This document shows positions 1 to 5,049 of a stretch of DNA of 5,049 nt, in pieces. The stretch is from a bacterium (GTDB taxonomy: Bacteria; Patescibacteriota; Saccharimonadia; Saccharimonadales; UBA4665): positions 1 through 5,049 of the forward strand of contig JAJZWH010000061.1 of assembly GCA_021846765.1 (NCBI GenBank), given 5' to 3'. The stretch's first letter is position 1; each line of letters opens with the position of its first letter. Under the pieces are notes generated by a model. The model did no database searches. It was given only the letters and a program-made list of their open reading frames with translations, and was not told the origin of the DNA. Both the position numbers and the translations under genes were made by a program.

Positions 1-159
1 TTTACTCCATCATGGGTTATAAAAGACACATGTCATTAGTTAGTTGGAGTGTAATATGATTCTGAACTTAAGCGTTAATATCAAAATAGGTAATAAATCT
101 TGTTATTTAGATCTTCTTTATATATATACTAATTATTCATCTAGTATTTAGACAAAATC

Positions 160-165
160 TATAAT
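160..165 (+). promoter_or_regulatory. Possible -10 box (TATAAT) for the TasA-like gene
   Basis: A perfect TATAAT lies at 160-165. The -35 region at 16-18 bp spacing is poor (TTCATC at 136-141 at best). If used, transcription would begin near 172 and leave a 5' leader of about 150 bases that contains the foldable segment at 203-251. In sequence this AT-rich, chance matches to TATAAT are common, so this is a weak call. Other AT-rich boxes between 260 and 290 could serve instead. Confidence 0.25.
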
Positions 166-202
166 TTATATAAATAAAGTTGTATTATAAGTTTAACAAC
201 GT

Positions 203-251
203 CTAGTGGGGCTTTGTAGAAACTATAGAGTAAGTATGAGGAGCGAACTAG
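203..251 (+). promoter_or_regulatory. Candidate structured 5' leader RNA
   Basis: CTAGT (203-207) can pair with ACTAG (247-251), enclosing a hairpin in which 212-219 pairs with 223-230 (8 pairs, two of them G-U, loop AAA). The remaining interior strand (231-246) is purine-rich and contains GAGGAG (238-243), which resembles a ribosome binding site. This is locally richer in G than its surroundings. It matches no riboswitch consensus I know. It could be an untranslated regulatory element of the TasA-like gene or a chance fold. Confidence 0.25.
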
Positions 252-311
252 CCTATGCCTATTATATATAAATAATTTCATAATATTATTAATATCAATT
301 TAATAAACTAA

Positions 312-317
312 AGAAGG
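312..317 (+). promoter_or_regulatory. Shine-Dalgarno site of the TasA-like gene
   Basis: AGAAGG ends six bases before the ATG at 324, a near-optimal spacing. It is the only clear ribosome binding site among the three plus-strand genes and fixes the start codon. It fits strong translation of an abundant structural protein. Confidence 0.75.
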
Positions 318-323
318 TTTAAA

Positions 324-1028
324 ATGTTAAGAAGATTAATATATGCAGGGGGTATACTAGGAATATTAAGCTTAGTATTTGTGCAATCTGGAAGTTTTGC
401 CAGTTTTACTTCTACTGCTAATGTAGACAGTAAAATATCTACTGGTAACTTTTCGTTGAGCGTTATGCCCAATCCAGGTGTTTTAGTAAATGGCGTTGAT
501 TCTTTTGATGCCAATTACGCAACTAATAATGGTTCGTCTGTTATTGGAGATGGCTTGATCAATACTGCGCCAAATAAACTACAGCTTAACTTGGCCAATC
601 TTACACCTGGAGACAGTTACACCTACTCGTTCAATGTTTGGGACAGTGGCTCTATTCAAGGTTTAGTTAACAATATTGTCTACACGCCACAAAATAATCC
701 AGATACCAATCAGAACTCTCTCGAAGGAGCCTTAACCATTCAAGTATACAATGGAAGTGGCGATCTTTTAGGCACTACGACTGGTAATCAATCTGCTACT
801 TTTAGTACCAGTGGATATAAAGGTACTTATCCTAATGGTAACTACTTTGGCCCAGACTTTATTCAGCCAGAGAAAAACGGCGACACAACAATACCAGGCA
901 GTGGCGAAGGTTTTGCGACCTACAAGGTAGTAATTACTTACGCTGGCGGTTATTACAACAATAACTACGGTACCAATCCATTAGTTAGCCAAAACAATCA
1001 AGAAAATGTCACTATTAATCCGCTGTAA
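324..1028 (+). CDS. TasA/camelysin-family secreted matrix protein
   Basis: Predicted secreted structural protein of the SipW-dependent TasA/CalY family, whose members form surface fibres in biofilm matrix or act as cell-surface proteins. The 234 residues start with a basic N-end (MLRR) and a hydrophobic core to about residue 20, then GSFA followed by SFTSTA. Cleavage after Ala27 would match TasA, which is cut before a short residue followed by Phe. Residues 39-47 (STGNFSLSV) correspond to the conserved post-cleavage ...SGTLDLS segment, and NLTPGD at 92-97 matches the NLxPGD motif of TasA. The mature part is free of Cys, poor in Lys, and rich in Asn, Gly, Thr, Ser and Tyr, with a C-terminal YAGGYYNNNYGTN stretch; this fits a beta-rich extracellular domain. 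The neighbouring SipW-like peptidase supports the assignment. Three 60-base blocks counted were 42-47% GC, above the surroundings, suggesting expression-tuned codons or a different history. Family membership is well supported; fibre formation is inferred. Confidence 0.85.
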   Translation: MLRRLIYAGGILGILSLVFVQSGSFASFTSTANVDSKISTGNFSLSVMPNPGVLVNGVDSFDANYATNNGSSVIGDGLINTAPNKLQLNLANLTPGDSYTYSFNVWDSGSIQGLVNNIVYTPQNNPDTNQNSLEGALTIQVYNGSGDLLGTTTGNQSATFSTSGYKGTYPNGNYFGPDFIQPEKNGDTTIPGSGEGFATYKVVITYAGGYYNNNYGTNPLVSQNNQENVTINPL

Positions 1029-1062
1029 ACAGTTAACGGTAACACTCTCTAATTTAAGCAAT

Positions 1063-1106
1063 AATCTGGCCGATTGGTAACAATATTAACTATCGGCCAG
1101 ATTTAT
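1063..1106 (+). terminator. Hairpin between the TasA-like and SipW-like genes (attenuator or partial terminator)
   Basis: AATCTGGCCGAT (1063-1074) and ATCGGCCAGATT (1092-1103) form a perfect 12-bp inverted repeat with a 17-base loop and a GC-rich core. Only a short T-rich tail (ATTTAT) follows, so it is not a textbook terminator. It lies between two genes that should be co-transcribed, nine bases before the ATG of the peptidase. It could reduce read-through, protect the 3' end of the upstream message, or shape initiation at the peptidase, giving much substrate and little enzyme. It could also be a DNA-level operator. Confidence 0.6.
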
Positions 1107-1112
1107 AGTGAA

Positions 1113-1691
1113 ATGGAAAAATTTAAGTTAATTAAGGCTTGGGTTTTAAAAAAAGATCATCTAAAGCCCAGATTTGTTTTCGAAGGAATTATACTACTAG
1201 CCATTATTGCTGGCTTTATGATAATGGCTGTGGCTGTTTTATCTGGCAGTTGGCAAATAAGACCTATTTTATCAGGGAGTATGCGTCCTGGTTTTTCAAT
1301 TGGTGGCGTAGCTATTACCCAAACTATTCCAACTAGTCAATTAAAGATTGGCGATGTTGCAGTATTCCATCCACCATTTTTAAAGAGTACTACATATATT
1401 CACCGAATTATCTCAATTAAAAGGATTAACAACCAATATATTATTCATACTAAGGGTGATGATAATCCTATAGCTGATCCTTGGTCACTTAGAATCACTT
1501 CTAAAAATGCATACGTAGCTAGGTTTACTATTCCTTTTATTGGTTATGCAGCAGTATGGGTTCATTCAACTAGTGGCAAAAAAATCTTATTAACAATTGC
1601 TGGAGTATTAATTATTATATTTATCACTTCTTTGCTACTAGAGTATGAAAAGAAAAAAAGAACTATTCGTATCAATAAGAGCAAAAAATAA
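1113..1691 (+). CDS. sipW: SipW-like type I signal peptidase (ER-type, Ser-His)
   Basis: Membrane peptidase that removes signal peptides at the outer face of the cytoplasmic membrane; by context its substrate is the TasA-like protein. From the ATG it has 192 residues. A first membrane segment spans about residues 24-45. The nucleophile motif SGSMRPG (54-60) gives Ser56. YIHRI gives His97, where bacterial P-type enzymes have Lys, so this is the ER/SipW type. TKGDDN (113-118) followed by ADPW is the conserved acidic box, with Asp116 the likely third residue. IPFIGYAAVWV (140-150) fits the family's conserved C-terminal block. A second membrane segment lies at about 158-176, then a basic tail (EYEKKKRTIRINKSKK). 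An in-frame TTG at 1074 would extend the protein by 13 residues, but it lies in the upstream hairpin and has no ribosome binding site, so the ATG is preferred. That ATG also lacks a clear Shine-Dalgarno site. Probably an operon with the TasA-like gene. Confidence 0.88.
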   Translation: MEKFKLIKAWVLKKDHLKPRFVFEGIILLAIIAGFMIMAVAVLSGSWQIRPILSGSMRPGFSIGGVAITQTIPTSQLKIGDVAVFHPPFLKSTTYIHRIISIKRINNQYIIHTKGDDNPIADPWSLRITSKNAYVARFTIPFIGYAAVWVHSTSGKKILLTIAGVLIIIFITSLLLEYEKKKRTIRINKSKK

Positions 1692-1746
1692 ATTCCCAAG
1701 AGGATAAAAATCTAAAAAACTAACTTAATAAAAGCTTACATATCTT

Positions 1747-1776
1747 TTGTTACTTTATGTACTAAGTAGCAATTTT
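1747..1776 (+). terminator. Probable intrinsic terminator after the SipW-like gene
   Basis: TTGTTACTT (1747-1755) pairs with AAGTAGCAA (1764-1772) over nine positions, with one G-U pair and an 8-base loop, and TTTT (1773-1776) follows directly. The stem is AU-rich and so not very stable, but the geometry is right. It lies 56 bases past the peptidase stop and just before the promoter of the next gene, where a transcription boundary is expected. Confidence 0.5.
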
Positions 1777-1777
1777 C

Positions 1778-1791
1778 TGTTATACTATACT
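1778..1791 (+). promoter_or_regulatory. Extended -10 promoter of the glycosyltransferase gene
   Basis: TGTTATACT (1778-1786) fits the extended -10 form TGnTATAAT with one mismatch, and a second TATACT overlaps it at 1786-1791. No good -35 box lies 16-18 bp upstream, which is normal for extended -10 promoters. A start about seven bases past the first box falls at 1793, the first base of the GTG start codon, so the message is predicted to be leaderless. The overlapping second box would start inside the coding sequence. Confidence 0.55.
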
Positions 1792-1792
1792 A

Positions 1793-4588
1793 GTGTCGTT
1801 ACGAGTTTCGGGTTCTATTTCTTTTAAAAAAAGAGCTTATTTAATTTTTCCTATTTGGTTAGCTTCAGTTTTTTGGCTATGGTCATGGTGGATAGCCCAA
1901 ATTCAAGGGAGTTTTATATGGATATATATACCGCTAACTATAGCCTTAATTTACGAAACAACAATTATGCCAGGGGTGCTATTAGGTTTAACACTATATG
2001 CCAAAGTACCTACGAAACGTCGACCGCAAAAAGATAAAAAAGTAGCTGTTATTACTCTGTGTGTACCTTCCCAAGAATCAATCGAAATTATCGAAAAGCA
2101 ACTTTTAGCAATATCAAATATAAGCTATAAACACGATAGTTGGATCTTAGATGAGGGTAATAGTAAGCTCATTAAACAATTAGCTAGAAAATATCATGTT
2201 AAATATTTTAGCCGTAAAGGTATAGCCAAATACAACCAAAAAACCTTTCCTTACGAAAAGAAAACTAAAGCAGGTAATGTCAACGCCTGGTTAGATCATG
2301 TTAAACGTCGTAAATATGAATTTTTTGTGCAATTGGATATCGACCATCTACCTAATGTTAATTATCTCAACAAAACTTTAGGACATTTTAGAGATCCTGA
2401 TGTAGCTTGGGTTCAATCTCCTTCAGTATATAGCAACACAAATAATTGGATAGCACGTGGATCTGGAGAACAAGATATGGGCATGCACGGTCCAATGCAA
2501 ATGGGTTTTTATGGCGCCAATGATTGTCCGATCATAGTTGGATCACACGCCGCCTATAGGACAATTGCCATACAACAAATTGGAGGCTTTCAACCAACCA
2601 GGGCTGAAGATCAATTAAATACACTAGTACTGGCCAGCAAAGGTTGGAAAGGAGTATTTGTGCCAGAAGTTTTAGCACAAGGTCGAGGGCCAGAAACTCT
2701 CAGTGCTTATTTGACTCAACAATATGCTTGGGCCAGAAGTGTTATTTTTGTTATAAAAGGATACAGTTGGAAGTATTTAACAAAATTAAGTCCTAGAAAA
2801 TTCCTGCAATTTATATTTTTACAAACATGGTATCCGATAGCCGCTATTACTTTTTTAATCTTATACTTTACGCCGATATTAGCTTTAAGTTTTAATCTAC
2901 AAATTATAAATGTTAATATCCAACAATTTTTAATACGGATATTGCCTTTTATATTAGTCACAATTTTATTATTGTGGTCCGCTAAGCCATTAATGCAACC
3001 TAAGAAACTAAAATATACCTGGCGCGGGATATTACTTCACCTAATACGCTGGCCAGCAATAATAAGTGGCATATTTAGTGCAATATTTAACATCAAAAAA
3101 CCATATCTGGTTACACCTAAAGGTAAATTTTTAAATAAAATACCGACAATCAATCTATATAAATACTTTATTATTCTAGGTTTAATCAGTTCAGCAAGTG
3201 TTATATACGCATCGCTCGTATATACTAAAAAGACATTTCAAGGACAATCTATATTCGCCATTTATGATGCCATAATAATGTTAGGAATATGTCTGATCGA
3301 CCTTAATATTCGCATTAAACAAAATAACATAAAACCAAAAACCTATATTGTTAATTGGCTTAAACCATTAAGTGCAATATTAACATTTATGGTGATAGTT
3401 GGTGTTGCTGTGACCATAGCCATTATAGTCCCACTTAAAGCTAACTATAATTTAAAATATTCTCTACCTGTTAATGAAGTACAAAAATTGAATAGAGTGC
3501 CGATTTACCGACTAAACAATCAACAGCTTTATCAACAAATTGAATCATCTAGTTATAAACTTAACAAAAATCTACCTATTCCTTCGTTAGGAATCTACTC
3601 CCCTTATGTAAAGGTTTATAATAAAAAACCCTATATAAATAGTATTTTTATTGACTGGACTCAGAGCTGGATGTTAGCAAGAGGTTTAGTTGAGTCAAAT
3701 AGAACCGGAGCCACGCCTTTAGTAACGATAGAACCCAAAGGAGACAATAATGGAGCCCAACTATTACGCAATATTAGTTTAGGTGTTTACGATAAACGAT
3801 TATTAAGATTATTTAATATTATTAAATTAGATCCCAATACGGTTTACGTTAGATTTGCTCAGGAAATGGATTTACCTAACAGTTTTCCGTGGGGATATCA
3901 AAAGCCTAGCCTATACATAGCCGCCTATAAATATGTAGTTAATTTAGCCCGAGGAGATGGAGTACATAATATACAATGGGTTTGGTCACCAGCAGGACTA
4001 CCATCAGCTGCACTGTACTATCCAGGCAACCAATACGTTAATATAATTGGCACTACCATGATCTATTCTAGATATTGGTCGGGAGCATATCATCCAACTT
4101 TTGAACAAGTTGAATCACCAAGATCTTGGTTACTGTCTTATCATAAACCGGTATGGATTGTTGAATTTGGTGTAGGCAAAAGTGATCAAGCTTATCAAAC
4201 TAAATTAATTAAAAGCGCCTTAAGTGAATATAAAAGTGATGGTTATCAAGCTTTAGTATATTTAAATATACCAGAACCAAACATTAAAGGACCGAACTAT
4301 ACATTAAGACATGTCTCTATTCTAGATGGCATATTTACAACTAAACCAAAAAGTATCATTTATCCTAAAGTTAACTCTAAAATTAAAACTACTACCCCTA
4401 CTATCCGTCCACCGACAAAACTATTAACACTATTTGAAAACCTCCAGCCTCAATATCAGATAATTAGACATCATCAAACTATAAAACCCAATATTAAATA
4501 TTCAATAAGGAAATTAATTAATCACAGTATAAGTCATAAAAAAATAGTTATAAACAATAAATATATATGGTTTATTTATAAAAAATAG
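1793..4588 (+). CDS. Membrane GT2 polysaccharide synthase fused to a GH26-like glycoside hydrolase domain
   Basis: Predicted processive polysaccharide synthase with its own hydrolase domain, 931 residues. Two N-terminal membrane helices (about 15-34, 40-66) precede a cytosolic GT2 domain (about 80-325) with cellulose-synthase-type motifs: DEG (Asp120), KAGNVNAW (159-166), DID (Asp172, Asp174), AED (Asp273, in place of TED) and QQYAW (309-313, in place of QxxRW). Helices follow at about 346-367, 378-397, 456-476, 484-503 and 524-547; the 412-434 segment, before KKPYLVTPKGK, is probably an in-plane helix. That count puts residues 550 onward outside the cell. Residues 595-830 resemble a GH26 (clan GH-A) barrel: RFAQEMD gives acid/base Glu691, with FPWG after it, and VWIVEFG gives nucleophile Glu791. 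A basic tail (850-931) has no recognised fold. The GTG start has no Shine-Dalgarno site and the next Met (59) is inside a helix, so a leaderless GTG is the best start. The glycan made is unknown; GH26 hints at a beta-mannan-like or mixed beta-glucan. Confidence 0.85.
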   Translation: MSLRVSGSISFKKRAYLIFPIWLASVFWLWSWWIAQIQGSFIWIYIPLTIALIYETTIMPGVLLGLTLYAKVPTKRRPQKDKKVAVITLCVPSQESIEIIEKQLLAISNISYKHDSWILDEGNSKLIKQLARKYHVKYFSRKGIAKYNQKTFPYEKKTKAGNVNAWLDHVKRRKYEFFVQLDIDHLPNVNYLNKTLGHFRDPDVAWVQSPSVYSNTNNWIARGSGEQDMGMHGPMQMGFYGANDCPIIVGSHAAYRTIAIQQIGGFQPTRAEDQLNTLVLASKGWKGVFVPEVLAQGRGPETLSAYLTQQYAWARSVIFVIKGYSWKYLTKLSPRKFLQFIFLQTWYPIAAITFLILYFTPILALSFNLQIINVNIQQFLIRILPFILVTILLLWSAKPLMQPKKLKYTWRGILLHLIRWPAIISGIFSAIFNIKKPYLVTPKGKFLNKIPTINLYKYFIILGLISSASVIYASLVYTKKTFQGQSIFAIYDAIIMLGICLIDLNIRIKQNNIKPKTYIVNWLKPLSAILTFMVIVGVAVTIAIIVPLKANYNLKYSLPVNEVQKLNRVPIYRLNNQQLYQQIESSSYKLNKNLPIPSLGIYSPYVKVYNKKPYINSIFIDWTQSWMLARGLVESNRTGATPLVTIEPKGDNNGAQLLRNISLGVYDKRLLRLFNIIKLDPNTVYVRFAQEMDLPNSFPWGYQKPSLYIAAYKYVVNLARGDGVHNIQWVWSPAGLPSAALYYPGNQYVNIIGTTMIYSRYWSGAYHPTFEQVESPRSWLLSYHKPVWIVEFGVGKSDQAYQTKLIKSALSEYKSDGYQALVYLNIPEPNIKGPNYTLRHVSILDGIFTTKPKSIIYPKVNSKIKTTTPTIRPPTKLLTLFENLQPQYQIIRHHQTIKPNIKYSIRKLINHSISHKKIVINNKYIWFIYKK

Positions 4589-4589
4589 A

Positions 4590-5049
4590 TCATTTTCCCT
4601 TAGTTGTATACCAATCTATAAATTGGTGCCAAACATCTGGCCGGTTTTTATAACGATCTACTACAGCAGCTTGGCCTTTTTCGAATACTTGAGCAATAGT
4701 TTGACCATTATCCGAATCTAAAACAATAACTGACATATTAGCCGAGTTTTTATTATATCCTCTAGATTCTTTTATAATATGACCTTTAATATCATTCTTG
4801 AATACTTTAATGTTTTGTTTATCTTTAAAAGCTAAATATTGATGAAGAATTATAGTCCTATCTTTAATTCCGTTCATTAATCTTAGAAAATCTTCTGGTT
4901 TAAACCAATAGTTAAGAGATTTCATATAAGGACCAGGAAAACCATTCAAAGCCGGTATGTCCCATGAATCATCGCTAACTACTATTGGCTTTTTAAATAA
5001 TCTGTAGGCTTGATTGCATTTATCTCTAACAATTAATTCAGCATCTTCT
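4590..5049 (-). CDS. ITPase/RdgB-HAM1-family nucleotide pyrophosphatase, partial (5' end beyond window)
   Basis: C-terminal 152 residues of a protein whose family hydrolyses inosine and xanthosine triphosphates to monophosphates and so keeps deaminated purines out of nucleic acids. The reading frame is open through the window edge; a TTG at 4949 is internal, not a start, because the conserved region lies upstream of it. VVSDDSWDIPALNGFPGPY (residues 23-41 of the visible part) matches the family's core DDSGL..DALxGxPGPY block, with the catalytic Asp pair at 26-27, and PGPYMKSLNYWF resembles eukaryotic ITPA (PGPYIKWFL). The later part departs from the family: the usual GFDPIF segment reads as MSVIVLD and the SHR nucleotide-binding motif seems replaced by VDR. 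It could therefore be a divergent subfamily with altered specificity. The N-terminal TxNxxK region is outside the window. It converges on the glycosyltransferase gene with one base between stop codons. Confidence 0.75.
   Translation of the reverse strand, partial: EDAELIVRDKCNQAYRLFKKPIVVSDDSWDIPALNGFPGPYMKSLNYWFKPEDFLRLMNGIKDRTIILHQYLAFKDKQNIKVFKNDIKGHIIKESRGYNKNSANMSVIVLDSDNGQTIAQVFEKGQAAVVDRYKNRPDVWHQFIDWYTTKGK

Larger units (their letters stand above)
1..323. other. AT-rich non-coding leader region upstream of the TasA-like gene
   Basis: All six frames are closed by stop codons within the first few dozen bases, so no upstream gene reaches far into this stretch. The longest open piece at the left edge is plus frame 3, which stops at 57-59. 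The region is very AT-rich and holds a possible promoter (TATAAT at 160-165), a small dyad (ATACTA at 126-131 and TAGTAT at 142-147), a foldable segment at 203-251, a tandem GCCTATGCCTAT at 251-262 and the Shine-Dalgarno site of the next gene. No tRNA, rRNA or known riboswitch consensus was recognised. Confidence 0.7.

Noticed and set aside
1031..1045. GTTA-ACGG-TAAC mini-hairpin just after the TasA-like stop
   Set aside because: Only four pairs with no T tract; too small to call a terminator beside the stronger hairpin at 1063-1103.
1074..1112. TTG start at 1074 for the signal peptidase, adding 13 residues
   Set aside because: The TTG lies at the edge of the hairpin loop, has no ribosome binding site, and the added residues match nothing in the family; the ATG at 1113 gives a normal length.
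1139..1336. Open reading frame overlapping the signal peptidase in another frame
   Set aside because: It lies wholly inside the well-supported peptidase gene and its translation shows no family features.
2716..2961. Minus-strand open frame inside the glycosyltransferase gene
   Set aside because: It is antisense to a conserved membrane region; its residues mirror hydrophobic codons on the other strand and no ribosome binding site was seen.
4610..4627. ACCAAT/ATTGGT hairpin near the junction of the two convergent genes
   Set aside because: The stem is only six pairs, lies inside the minus-strand coding sequence, and is about 25 bases from the next T run on that strand, so it does not fit an intrinsic terminator.
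4947..4949. TTG at 4949 as the start of the minus-strand gene
   Set aside because: The frame stays open to the window edge and the conserved catalytic DDS block lies upstream of this TTG, so it is an internal Leu codon.

Overview
The window is AT-rich and carries three co-oriented plus-strand genes that look like a compact extracellular-matrix locus, followed by the 3' part of a converging minus-strand housekeeping-type gene. I see no transposase, CRISPR array, tRNA, rRNA or attachment site. In-frame TGA is not used as a sense codon in any of the four genes. Small gene spacing, weak or absent ribosome binding sites on two of the three plus-strand genes, an apparently leaderless GTG gene and divergent versions of standard enzymes suggest a Patescibacteria/CPR-type genome, possibly Saccharibacteria. 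A low-GC Gram-positive is the main alternative. This assignment is inference; no phylogenetic marker is present.

Layout. Positions 1-323 are an AT-rich non-coding leader with a possible promoter and a foldable RNA segment. A TasA/camelysin-like secreted protein (324-1028) has a good Shine-Dalgarno site. It is followed by a 12-bp perfect hairpin (1063-1103) just before a SipW-like, ER-type signal peptidase (1113-1691). A terminator-like hairpin with a T run (1747-1776) is followed at once by an extended -10 promoter (1778-1791), placed so that transcription should begin at or next to the GTG start of a 931-residue membrane protein (1793-4588). That protein joins a cellulose-synthase-like GT2 glycosyltransferase to a GH26-like glycoside hydrolase domain. 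It ends one base from the stop codon of a minus-strand ITPase/RdgB-HAM1 family gene that runs off the right edge (4590-5049).

How the genes may work together. In Bacillus subtilis SipW is the dedicated signal peptidase for TasA, the fibre-forming biofilm matrix protein, and the exopolysaccharide is made by separate genes. Here a TasA-like substrate, its probable peptidase, and a one-polypeptide polysaccharide synthase/hydrolase sit side by side. The simplest reading is a minimal module for a surface fibre plus a surface or matrix polysaccharide. The pairing of the first two genes is strongly supported by sequence; the functional link to the third rests on adjacency.
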